A stretch of 64,000 nt of DNA from Eggerthella lenta DSM 2243 (lineage in GTDB: Bacteria; Actinomycetota; Coriobacteriia; Coriobacteriales; Eggerthellaceae): positions 2,282,180-2,346,179 of the forward strand of contig NC_013204.1 of the NCBI RefSeq assembly GCF_000024265.1, read 5' to 3'. The position numbers and the translations under genes were made by a program. Position 1 is the first letter of the stretch. The number at the start of each line of letters is the position of its first letter. Positions 6,790-14,446 of this stretch are shown here, one piece after another. Below the pieces are notes generated by a model, which saw only the letters and a program-made list of their open reading frames with translations, was not told the origin of the DNA and ran no database searches.

Positions 6790-9258
6790 ATGACCTCCCC
6801 TTTGGACGACTACAACCGCAAGCGCAACTTCGACCGGACGGCCGAGCCGCCCGGCACCGCAGCGCCGCGCGACGACGGCGCCGCCGGCGGGTGCGACGGG
6901 CGCCTGCGCTTCGCGGTGCAGCACCACCTGGCCTCGCGCGACCACTACGACCTGCGCCTCGAATGGAACGGGACGCTGCTGAGCTGGGCCGTTCCCAAAG
7001 GTCCTTCGTACAACCCCCGCGATAAGAGGCTGGCCGTGCGCGTGGAGGACCATCCGCTGGACTACCGCACCTTCGAGGGCACCATCCCGCAGGGCGAATA
7101 CGGCGGCGGCACCGTCATGCTGTGGGACGAAGGCTGGTGGGAGCCGCTTGTGGACGTGGAGCAGGGGTTGCGCGAGGGCGACCTGAAATTCGCGCTGCAC
7201 GGGCATCGCCTGAAAGGAGCCTGGGTGCTCGTGCATATGAAGCCGAAGAAGGGCGAGCGCGACGTGAACTGGCTGCTCATCAAGGAGAAGGACGACTACG
7301 TGCGCGCGGATGCCGGCATCGATGGGTTCGAAACGTCCGTGCGAACCGGGCGCACCATGGACGAGATCGCGCGCGGGGAAGACGAGGCGTTCGCCGCGAA
7401 CCCCTTCGACCACGTGGACGTCGAGCTGGCCAAGCTGGTGAGCTCGACGCCGCCCGGCGACAACTGGCTGTTCGAGGTGAAGTACGACGGCTACCGCATC
7501 GTCGCATACGTCGAAGGCGGCCGGGCGCGCCTCGTCACGCGCAACGGCAACGACTACACCCGCCACTTTCCCGCCATCGCGCGCTCCCTGGAAGACTGGG
7601 CGGCGGGACGAGCGATGGTGCTCGACGGCGAGCTCGTGGTAACCGACGAGGCCGGAAAGACCGATTTCCAGGCGCTGCAGAACTTCCTGCGCGACCCTTC
7701 GGGCAAGCACCCCGCCTACGTGGCGTTCGACCTGCTGGCGTTCGAGGGAGACGATCTGCGCGACCGGCCGCTCGCCGAGCGCAAGGAGCTGCTGGAGTCG
7801 CTGATGAGCGACGCGCCCGACAACCTGCGCTACAGCGTGCACGTGCGCGGCAACGGTGCGGACAGCTTCCGCGCCGCCTGCAAGCAGCATCTCGAAGGCG
7901 TGGTGGGCAAGCGGGCCGATTCGCCGTACCGCGGCGTTCGCAACGGAGACTGGATCAAGCTGAAATGCGGAAACGAGCGGGAATTCGTCGTCGGCGGATA
8001 CACGCAGTCCGCCAAGCGCGTGCGCGGGATCAGCTCGCTCTTGCTGGGGCAGTACGAGGACGGCCGGCTCGCGTACGTCGGACGCGTGGGCTCGGGATTG
8101 AGCGAAGCGACCTCGCGCGAGCTGCTGGCCGCGTTCGAAGGCCTCGAGCGACCGGACGCGCCTTTCGCCGACGCGCCGAAGCCGCGCCCGGGCGAGCGCG
8201 TCGTATGGCTGGACCCCCAAACGATCGTGCAGGTGAAATTCGCCGAATGGACCGAGGACGGCCTGCTGCGACACCCCAGCTACCAGGGCATCCGCACCGA
8301 CAAAGACCCGCGCGACGTGCAACGGGAACCCGCATCGGAACCTGACGAGCAAACCCCCGACCGATTGGAGCGCCCCATGAATTCCGACAACGAGAAGAAC
8401 GGCGAGCTGCGCATCGACGGCGTTCGCATCACGAACCCCGGCAAGCTGTTGTTCGAAGACCCACCCATCACGAAGGAGGACGTGGTGCGCTACTACGCCA
8501 GCATGGCCGACCGCATGCTGCCCTACGCGTCCGGCCGCATCCTCAGCATCGTGCGATGCCCGCGCGGCGCGGATTCGGCCTGCTTCTTCAAGAAGCATCC
8601 CGGGCCTTCCACCCCGGGCGTGCGCACCGTGGACATCCCCACGAGCAGCGGCGACGAGGAGCCGTACTTCTACGTGGAGGATGCCGTCGGGCTCGTGTCG
8701 GAAGCGCAGATGGACACGTTGGAGTTCCATCTCTGGGGCAGCCGGGTGGACACGCTCGAACAGCCCGACATGATGGTATTCGACCTCGACCCCGACAAGG
8801 GGCTCGGCCTCGAGCAGGTGCGGCGCGGCGTGCGAGACCTGAAGGGCATCCTCGACGAGCTGGGGCTGAAGTCGTTTCTCAAGACGAGCGGCGGCAAGGG
8901 CTACCATGTGGTGCTACCGTTTCAGCCGGCAGCTTCCTGGGACGCGTTCCACGACTTCGCGCGGCGCACAGCCCAGGTGATGGCCGAGAAGTGGCCCGAC
9001 CGCTACACGAGCAACGTGCGCCTGGCGAAGCGCACCGGCAAGGTGTTCATCGACTGGATGCGCAACGGGCGCGGCGCCACGAGCATCGCCCCGTACTCCC
9101 TGCGCGCCCGCAGCGGCGCGCGCGTATCGATGCCGCTCAGCTGGGAAGAGCTGGACGAGGCGGCGCCCGACGCCTTCACGATGCACGACGCGCTCGCGCG
9201 CATCGAGGGCGACGACCCGTGGGACGGCTACTTCGACGTCGACCAGGCACTCGAGTAG
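6790..9258 (+). CDS. ligD: Multifunctional ATP-dependent DNA ligase LigD
   Basis: This 822-residue protein has the domain order phosphoesterase (about 10-170), ligase (about 210-510), polymerase/primase (about 535-820). The N-terminal domain shows LRFAVQHHLASRDHYDLRLEW with its catalytic His and Asp. The ligase nucleotidyl Lys is in KYDGYR at residue 231. The polymerase domain has the metal-binding FDLDPDKG near residue 663. In other bacteria LigD seals double-strand breaks with Ku. I chose ATG 6790, with GAGG six bases upstream, over ATG 6751, which starts 38 bases after the tRNA end and has no ribosome-binding site. No ku gene is visible in the window. Confidence 0.96.
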   Translation: MTSPLDDYNRKRNFDRTAEPPGTAAPRDDGAAGGCDGRLRFAVQHHLASRDHYDLRLEWNGTLLSWAVPKGPSYNPRDKRLAVRVEDHPLDYRTFEGTIPQGEYGGGTVMLWDEGWWEPLVDVEQGLREGDLKFALHGHRLKGAWVLVHMKPKKGERDVNWLLIKEKDDYVRADAGIDGFETSVRTGRTMDEIARGEDEAFAANPFDHVDVELAKLVSSTPPGDNWLFEVKYDGYRIVAYVEGGRARLVTRNGNDYTRHFPAIARSLEDWAAGRAMVLDGELVVTDEAGKTDFQALQNFLRDPSGKHPAYVAFDLLAFEGDDLRDRPLAERKELLESLMSDAPDNLRYSVHVRGNGADSFRAACKQHLEGVVGKRADSPYRGVRNGDWIKLKCGNEREFVVGGYTQSAKRVRGISSLLLGQYEDGRLAYVGRVGSGLSEATSRELLAAFEGLERPDAPFADAPKPRPGERVVWLDPQTIVQVKFAEWTEDGLLRHPSYQGIRTDKDPRDVQREPASEPDEQTPDRLERPMNSDNEKNGELRIDGVRITNPGKLLFEDPPITKEDVVRYYASMADRMLPYASGRILSIVRCPRGADSACFFKKHPGPSTPGVRTVDIPTSSGDEEPYFYVEDAVGLVSEAQMDTLEFHLWGSRVDTLEQPDMMVFDLDPDKGLGLEQVRRGVRDLKGILDELGLKSFLKTSGGKGYHVVLPFQPAASWDAFHDFARRTAQVMAEKWPDRYTSNVRLAKRTGKVFIDWMRNGRGATSIAPYSLRARSGARVSMPLSWEELDEAAPDAFTMHDALARIEGDDPWDGYFDVDQALE

Positions 9259-9265
9259 CGAGGGG

Positions 9266-9829
9266 CTACACGCGCAGCGAGCCGCGGAAGCCGCGCGAAG
9301 CGTAGTAGGACTCGGCGCCGTTGTGGAAGGTGAACACGCGGTTGAAGCGGCGATCGCAGAACAGCGCGCCGCCCAGCGCGCGCACCTCGACGGGCGTTTC
9401 GATCCAGCTCGACGTCTTGACGTCGAACTCCCCCAGTTCCTGCAGCGCGCGATACTGCGCCTCGGTCAAAAGCGCGATGCCCATCGCGGCAGCCGCGTCG
9501 ACGGCGTTGCCCTCGGGCTTGTTGCGCTTGCGCGCCTCCCAAGCCGCACGGTCGTAGCACAGGTTCCTGCGGCCTGCCGGGCTTTCGGGAGCGCAATCGT
9601 AGAACACGTAGGCATCTGCCGCGTGATCGTAGGCGACCACATCGGGCTGTCCTCCCGTCTTCTCCATCGCGAAGAGCGAGCGCAGCTTGCCGTCGTCCGC
9701 TTCCAGCTTCGCCCGCACGTTCTCCCAGGCGATACCCGGATGAAGGCGCTCGTTGCGTTCGAAGCGCGCTTGCAGCGTGTCCAACAACGCGGTGCGTTGC
9801 TGGACGGTGAGAGTGTTCGCGGTTTCCAT
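9266..9829 (-). CDS. DUF4256 family protein
   Basis: This 187-residue soluble protein matches the DUF4256 pattern: an N-terminal LQARFERNERLHPGIAW segment, the central YDCAPESPAGRRNLCYD, and the C-terminal RVFTFHNGAESYYASRGFRG. No biochemical function is established for the family to my knowledge. It is convergent with ligD, with seven bases between the stops. The ATG has AAGGATCTGCC upstream on the minus strand. Nothing ties it to DNA repair beyond position. Confidence 0.85.
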   Translation of the reverse strand: METANTLTVQQRTALLDTLQARFERNERLHPGIAWENVRAKLEADDGKLRSLFAMEKTGGQPDVVAYDHAADAYVFYDCAPESPAGRRNLCYDRAAWEARKRNKPEGNAVDAAAAMGIALLTEAQYRALQELGEFDVKTSSWIETPVEVRALGGALFCDRRFNRVFTFHNGAESYYASRGFRGSLRV

Positions 9830-10106
9830 GGCAGATCCTTCGATCGCGGGCGAGTGTTTCCGCCAATAGTAGAGCGACAGCCCACTTCCGGAAGCACAGC
9901 GTGTGCAATGCGCAGCAAGCCGTTACCGGACGGCCATCCCGCCTACATGGGCTTGAGGTCCCTCAAGGCGGTCGAGTATCCATGCGAGGCAGCTGGCGCG
10001 GCCGGCATCCTGGCACCGAAGTACGGCGGAGATCAGGTTGCCCGCGCATGATTCGGAGATGTTCTTCGGCTGAGTTCTGCTATACTAACTCCTGCCGTTT
10101 TCGCGT

Positions 10107-10183
10107 CGGGATGTGGCGCAGTTTGGTAGCGCGCCTGCTTTGGGAGCAGGATGTCGCAGGTTCGAATCCTGTCATCCCGACCA
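10107..10183 (+). tRNA. tRNA-Pro (anticodon TGG)
   Basis: The cloverleaf is complete: acceptor CGGGATG pairs with CATCCCG, the anticodon stem CCTGC/GCAGG frames TTTGGGA, the T-arm contains GGTTCGAATCC, and CCA is encoded. TATACT at 10081-10086 is a good -10 box. Confidence 0.97.
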
Positions 10184-10192
10184 TTTTCCCTC

Positions 10193-10255
10193 ATGCACGC
10201 TTTTGACAAGCGAAATCGCTTCTATTGGTTGCAGATGGTTGACAAAAGCGTGCAT
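10193..10255. repeat. Hairpin repeat, copy 1 (flanks the AbiEi/DUF559-like gene)
   Basis: The arm at 10193-10211 reads ATGCACGCTTTTGACAAGC. Its complement returns at 10238-10255 with one mismatch. The same arms occur at 11480-11542 on the other side of the next gene. The loops differ in sequence, so the arms are what is conserved. Confidence 0.85.
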
Positions 10256-10298
10256 CAAGCAGCAATTCACGCAACTTCTTCAAACGTTCGCCCCGCTT

Positions 10299-11438
10299 TC
10301 ACCTGCAACGCGGGACGCGAGCCGCTTCGAGGATCGAACGCAAGCGCTCGGGCCGCATGAGATCGTCCCAGCCGATGCGCACGAACCGAAACCCGAGATT
10401 CCCTATGGCATTTTGCCGCTGTCGCTCTCTTTCCAAAATTTCGGCATAATCCTGCCGGTACTTCAGCTTGCCGTCGAAGTCGATGACGATGGAGCCGTTG
10501 TCTCCAAGCCGCCTGCATTGGAGAAAGCGCCCGAACCTGCTATCGCTTCGATAGAGGCTCTTCTGTACGGCTTCAGAAGGCCAAAGCCCGTCGACGCGAC
10601 CAAGATGCCTCCCGTTCGAAGGGTCGAGAATGTTGACCTGCAGATAGGGAATTTCGAAGCCAAGTTCGACGCAACGGGCGATCAGAAACGACTCGGCCGG
10701 CGATTCGACCTGGTCGGTAAAGTACAGCCCCGCCTTCAACGCGCTGCGTATTCCGCGTTTTCCTCCATTGGCGAAGCAGAGCTGCGCGAAGGCGAGCCAC
10801 AGAAGCTCGGCTTCCGGCGAAACGAATCCGGTCACGCGCGCAGCGCTGTAGTTAGCAAGGAATTCAGGTTCTTCCATGTCGAGCATGCGGGTATCGAACG
10901 CAGAGCGGATGCTCGCTTCCCCGCTCCCAGAGGTTGCAGGCTCCCATACGAGCGCTTCGGTCGTACTCTCGTCAATATCCCTGCATGCCACAAGACCGCC
11001 CTGCGCTTTCGCGGAAGAACGACGCAACAGATAATTCGCAGCCAAAAGCGCATCCGGCAAAGGAGAGGTCGAGGCGCACTCGAAAAGCGTTTGCGCTACC
11101 GGGTTCGATGGCGTCTCAAGCGAAGCCTCGTGAAAAGCGCAGCCGTCCTGCTTGCTCTTGGCGTGGCTTCGCGCGCCGCCGAAATGCAAAGGCGCTCCGC
11201 CGAGGACCGGCGCGCCCTCAAGAGCGGCTGCGGTGATCCCCCACGCTCGAAGCTTCGCATGCGTCGCAAGAAACGCCTGGGCACGAGCCCGGTATCTTCC
11301 AGAGATATCGAGCGCCGCGTACTCCTGCGCGTCCATGTACGCGCCACGGAACAGGCGCACGAGACGATGCTTTTCCGCCTGCTGTCGAAGAGCTTGCCTG
11401 CTCATGCTCGAATTCGAATGCGTGATGATACCGGGCAC
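10299..11438 (-). CDS. AbiEi-like winged-helix plus DUF559/Vsr-like nuclease-fold protein
   Basis: This 379-residue protein has two recognisable parts. The N-terminal ~110 residues (RQQAEKHRLVRLFRGAYM, then a segment ending in AALEGAP) follow the AbiEi-type winged-helix pattern. The C-terminal ~120 residues follow the Vsr/DUF559 PD-(D/E)XK pattern, with SPAESFLIARC, GRVDGLW and IVIDFDGKLKY giving the likely Glu, Asp and DxK metal-site residues. Such fusions are common in actinobacteria, often next to mobile or defence genes. The role is unknown, and DNA cleavage or regulation are both possible. It may start at ATG 11405. It is solitary, with no AbiEii-type toxin partner. Hairpin repeats flank it on both sides, immediately after tRNA-Pro. 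Confidence 0.7.
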   Translation of the reverse strand: MPGIITHSNSSMSRQALRQQAEKHRLVRLFRGAYMDAQEYAALDISGRYRARAQAFLATHAKLRAWGITAAALEGAPVLGGAPLHFGGARSHAKSKQDGCAFHEASLETPSNPVAQTLFECASTSPLPDALLAANYLLRRSSAKAQGGLVACRDIDESTTEALVWEPATSGSGEASIRSAFDTRMLDMEEPEFLANYSAARVTGFVSPEAELLWLAFAQLCFANGGKRGIRSALKAGLYFTDQVESPAESFLIARCVELGFEIPYLQVNILDPSNGRHLGRVDGLWPSEAVQKSLYRSDSRFGRFLQCRRLGDNGSIVIDFDGKLKYRQDYAEILERERQRQNAIGNLGFRFVRIGWDDLMRPERLRSILEAARVPRCR

Positions 11439-11479
11439 GTTGCCTCTTCTCGTAGTGGCGAAAGCTGATCATGCAGCTG

Positions 11480-11542
11480 ATGCACGCTTTTGACAAGCAA
11501 TCACGCGCTTTTCAGGCGGTTTCGCTTGTCAAAAGCGTGCAT
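11480..11542. repeat. Hairpin repeat, copy 2 (flanks the AbiEi/DUF559-like gene)
   Basis: ATGCACGCTTTTGACAAGC at 11480-11498 pairs perfectly with GCTTGTCAAAAGCGTGCAT at 11524-11542. The left arm is identical to that of copy 1 at 10193-10211. Confidence 0.88.
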
Positions 11543-11566
11543 CAACGTAACATTGCCGACGCAGCC

Positions 11567-12172
11567 TCACCGCTCGCCCTGCGCGAGCTTCGCGCGCAGC
11601 TGACGGAGGGCGTTGCCGCGATGGGACACGGCGTTCTTCTCTTCGGGCAAGGCCTCGGCCAGGGTGCGGCCGTCTTCGAACATGTCAGGAAGGAACAGCG
11701 GGTCGTATCCGAAGCCGTGACGCCCTCGCTCCTCGCGGCCGATGCGTCCCTCTATCGTGCCGCGCGCGACCGTTTCGGTTCCGTCCTCGTCGATGAACAC
11801 GAGCGTGCACACGAAGCGACCCGTGCGCTTCTCGTCGGGTACGTCGGCCAATTCAGCAAGCAGCTTGGCGTTGTTCGCCGCGTCGTCGCACGGCTCGCCC
11901 GCGTAGCGCGCCGAGTGCACGCCGGGCGCTCCGTCGAGCGCGTCCACGGCAAGCCCCGAGTCGTCCGCGAGCACGGCCAAGCCGCCGCTGGCCGCACGGG
12001 CGGCCTGCGCCTTGATGCGCGCGTTGCCCTCGAACGAATCGGCGTCCTCGGCCGGATCAGAGTCCAGCCCCAGCTCGCGCAGCGTGCGGAACTCCCAACC
12101 GGGGAACGCGAGCGCCGTGGCGATCTCCTCGGCCTTGTGCGCGTTGTTGCTGGCGATGACGATGGTCTTCAT
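11567..12172 (-). CDS. rdgB: XTP/dITP pyrophosphatase (RdgB/HAM1 family)
   Basis: This 201-residue enzyme hydrolyses non-canonical purine triphosphates such as dITP and XTP to monophosphates, keeping them out of DNA and RNA. The N-terminal nucleotide-binding motif IASNNAHKAEEI, the central LADDSGLAVDALDGAPGVHSARY and the C-terminal FGYDPLFLP and KNAVSHRGNALRQL motifs are all intact. The start is set by family alignment: MKTIVIASNN. It lies 32 bases after murI and is almost certainly co-transcribed with it, a common pairing. Confidence 0.96.
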   Translation of the reverse strand: MKTIVIASNNAHKAEEIATALAFPGWEFRTLRELGLDSDPAEDADSFEGNARIKAQAARAASGGLAVLADDSGLAVDALDGAPGVHSARYAGEPCDDAANNAKLLAELADVPDEKRTGRFVCTLVFIDEDGTETVARGTIEGRIGREERGRHGFGYDPLFLPDMFEDGRTLAEALPEEKNAVSHRGNALRQLRAKLAQGER

Positions 12173-12204
12173 ACGGTGAAGCTCCTTCTCCTTGAACGGT
12201 TGCG

Positions 12205-13116
12205 CTACGAAGGGAACGCGACGCGTCCCACCCGGTCGATGTCGGTACGGAACACGCGCGCGCCGAAGCTGCGGAATTCCTCCACGTCCTCCCCCGTCGT
12301 GTAGAAGTCGTAGCTCGGCTCGTGATCTTCCGAGGCCAGCGCGCCGCGGCGCGAAAGGATGTGCGCCACGTCGTGAGCCGCCTCCTGCGCCGACGAGATC
12401 AGCGTGACATCGCGTCCCACCACGCCGCCGATGAGCGCCTTGAGCAGCGGGAAGTGCGTGCACCCCAGCACGAGCGTGTCGATGTCGCAGCGGCGCAGCG
12501 GCTCGAGGTACTCGCGGGCGATCTCCTGGAACGCCGGACGGATGTACACGGTGGACACGAGGGAGGTGAAATCCTCGATGGGGCCCTCGGCCATGCGCAG
12601 GCCCTGCTCGGCTATCTCCACGAAACGCGGCGTGGCCGTGGAGAACACGGTGATGCCGGCATCGAGATGGCGGATGGCCTTGGTATAGGCGTCCGACTCC
12701 ACCGTGGCCTTCGTGGCGATCACGCCCACGCGGCGGTTCTTCGTGGCATGGGCCGCAGCGCGGGCGCCCGGCTCCACCACGCCGATGACCGGCACGGGAA
12801 ACGTCCGCTGCGCATGCGACAGGCCGGCCGCCGTGGCCGTGTTGCACGCGATGACGACGAGCTTCACCCCGCGCTCGACCAGCCACGCGCCGATCTGCTG
12901 CACGAAGCCGTCGACCTCGTCCAAGCTGCGCGGCCCGTAGGGGCAGCGTGCCGAATCTCCCAGGTAGACGATGGATTCGCGCGGTAGCTCCTTGGCGATC
13001 TCGCGCGCCACGGTAAGGCCGCCGAACCCCGAGTCGAACACGCCGATGGGCGCGTTGTCGAAGCGCGGCGCATCCGCGCCTTCGAGCGGCTCTATCGTTG
13101 TCTCGTTGGTATCCAT
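12205..13116 (-). CDS. murI: Glutamate racemase
   Basis: This 303-residue cytoplasmic enzyme makes D-glutamate for peptidoglycan. The catalytic cysteines are in VIACNTATA and LGCTHFPLL, and the N-terminal IGVFDSGFGGLTV motif is intact. About 20 residues before that motif are extra. ATG 13116 lies six bases after a TATACT box (13123-13128 on the minus strand), so the mRNA would start at or next to the ATG and be leaderless. That argues against the longer frame extending to 13278. It is followed by rdgB. Confidence 0.96.
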   Translation of the reverse strand: MDTNETTIEPLEGADAPRFDNAPIGVFDSGFGGLTVAREIAKELPRESIVYLGDSARCPYGPRSLDEVDGFVQQIGAWLVERGVKLVVIACNTATAAGLSHAQRTFPVPVIGVVEPGARAAAHATKNRRVGVIATKATVESDAYTKAIRHLDAGITVFSTATPRFVEIAEQGLRMAEGPIEDFTSLVSTVYIRPAFQEIAREYLEPLRRCDIDTLVLGCTHFPLLKALIGGVVGRDVTLISSAQEAAHDVAHILSRRGALASEDHEPSYDFYTTGEDVEEFRSFGARVFRTDIDRVGRVAFPS

Positions 13117-13231
13117 CGCCCCAGTATACCGCAGGGTTCGTTCGTTGTTTGCAATCGATACCGGCCGGTCATAGTTTCTGCTAACCTGGTTCACGAGCGA
13201 AAGAAGCAAGACGAGAAACGAGGCGAGGCTC

Positions 13232-13846
13232 ATGAAAGTTCTGCTGGTCAACGGGAGTCCGAACGAGAAGCGCTGCACCTACACCGCGCTGTCCGAAGTA
13301 GCCGGCGCGCTGGAAGCACAAGGCGTCGACACCGAGATCGCCTGGATCGGGCGCGACCCCGTTCGCGGCTGCCTGGGCTGCGGCGGTTGCTCCAAGCGCG
13401 GCGACAACCGCTGCATCTTCGACGACGACGTGGCGAACGGGCTCATCGAGAAGGCAGTGGAAGCCGACGGCCTCGTCGTCGGCACGCCGGTGTTCTACGC
13501 GGGAGCGAACGGTGCCCTGCTGGCCGTGCTCGACCGCCTGTTCTACGCCGCCTCGGCACGGCTGCGCTTCAAGCCCGCTGCCGCCGTCGCCTCCGCGCGC
13601 CGCGCCGGCACTACGCCCGCCATCGACCAGATCAACAAGTATTTTCAGATCAACTGCATGCCGGTGGTATCGTCCAACTACTGGCCCATGGTGCACGGCC
13701 GAAGCGTCGAAGACGTACGGCAGGATGCCGAGGGTCTGCAGATCATGCGCGTGCTGGGCACGAACATGGCCTGGATGTTGCAGGCGACGTCCGCTGTGCC
13801 TGCGCCGAACGTCGAGCAGAAGATCACGACGAGCTTCATCCGCTAG
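13232..13846 (+). CDS. NADPH-dependent FMN reductase / flavodoxin-fold protein
   Basis: This 204-residue protein starts with the flavodoxin-like FMN phosphate loop LLVNGSPNEKRCTYTAL. It then has the Cys cluster GCLGCGGCSKRGDNRC near residues 49-66, typical of iron-sulfur flavoprotein relatives, and VVGTPVFYAGANGALLAVLDR. The role is likely electron transfer or quinone/nitro reduction with FMN. The substrate is not predictable. It has AGGCGAGGC before the ATG and is followed 18 bases later by ybaK, so the two may form an operon. It is divergent from murI. Confidence 0.88.
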   Translation: MKVLLVNGSPNEKRCTYTALSEVAGALEAQGVDTEIAWIGRDPVRGCLGCGGCSKRGDNRCIFDDDVANGLIEKAVEADGLVVGTPVFYAGANGALLAVLDRLFYAASARLRFKPAAAVASARRAGTTPAIDQINKYFQINCMPVVSSNYWPMVHGRSVEDVRQDAEGLQIMRVLGTNMAWMLQATSAVPAPNVEQKITTSFIR

Positions 13847-13864
13847 CGCGAACGCGAGAAAGCC

Positions 13865-14350
13865 ATGTCCAAAGAACACGACCGCAAGACGAACGCCATG
13901 CGCGTGCTCGATGCGGCGGGAACGCCGTACGAAGCGCGCTTCTTCGACTGCCCCGAGGCCGTCTCGGGCGTGGAAGTGGCGCGCATACTGGAACTCGATC
14001 CGGACACCGTGTTCAAGACGCTGGTCACGCGCGGCAAATCGGGCGAGCATTACGTGTTCATGATCCCCGTAGCCTGCGAGCTGGATCTCAAGAAGGCGGC
14101 GGCCGTCGTGGGCGAGAAAGCGGTGGCCATGATCCGCTCGCGCGAGCTGCTGGGGCTGACCGGCTATGTGCACGGGGGCTGCTCGCCGCTGGCCATGCTG
14201 AAGCCCTTCCCCACCGCCATCGACGAGACGTGCCGGCTGCACGAGCGCATCGCGTTCTCGGGCGGGCGCATCGGCTGCCAGATCGAGATGGCGCCCGACG
14301 ACCTGGCGCGCGCAGTGCCCCTCGCCGTGGCCGATCTCACCGTGGTGTGA
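13865..14350 (+). CDS. ybaK: Cys-tRNA(Pro)/Cys-tRNA(Cys) deacylase YbaK
   Basis: This 161-residue member of the YbaK/EbsC family hydrolyses mischarged Cys-tRNA(Pro). It shows FKTLVTRG with the conserved Lys, YVFMIPVACELDLKKAA, and the C-terminal GGCSPLAMLKPFPTAIDET and GGRIGCQIEMAPDDL motifs. Length and ends agree with the family. It lies 18 bases after the flavodoxin-like gene. Confidence 0.94.
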   Translation: MSKEHDRKTNAMRVLDAAGTPYEARFFDCPEAVSGVEVARILELDPDTVFKTLVTRGKSGEHYVFMIPVACELDLKKAAAVVGEKAVAMIRSRELLGLTGYVHGGCSPLAMLKPFPTAIDETCRLHERIAFSGGRIGCQIEMAPDDLARAVPLAVADLTVV

Positions 14351-14385
14351 AAACGCCTGAACGAGAACCTTCCCCGTTCGCGACG

Positions 14386-14413
14386 AAAAACGGGCCCGCT
14401 CGATGCGGGCCCG
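14386..14413 (-). terminator. Terminator of the L,D-transpeptidase gene
   Basis: CGGGCCCGC, a TCGAT loop and GCGGGCCCG form a perfect 9-bp stem. On the minus strand it is followed by TTTTT. Because the ybaK stop lies 36 bases away on the other strand, the stem may also help to end ybaK transcripts. Confidence 0.85.
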
Positions 14414-14446
14414 TTGCACAATCGGGATAGGGACGATCGCGTCATG

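Noticed and set aside
11567-12886. A 439-residue frame fusing murI antisense-frame sequence to RdgB
   Set aside because: The N-terminal 238 residues are murI DNA read in another frame. RdgB begins at MKTIVIASNN (12172).
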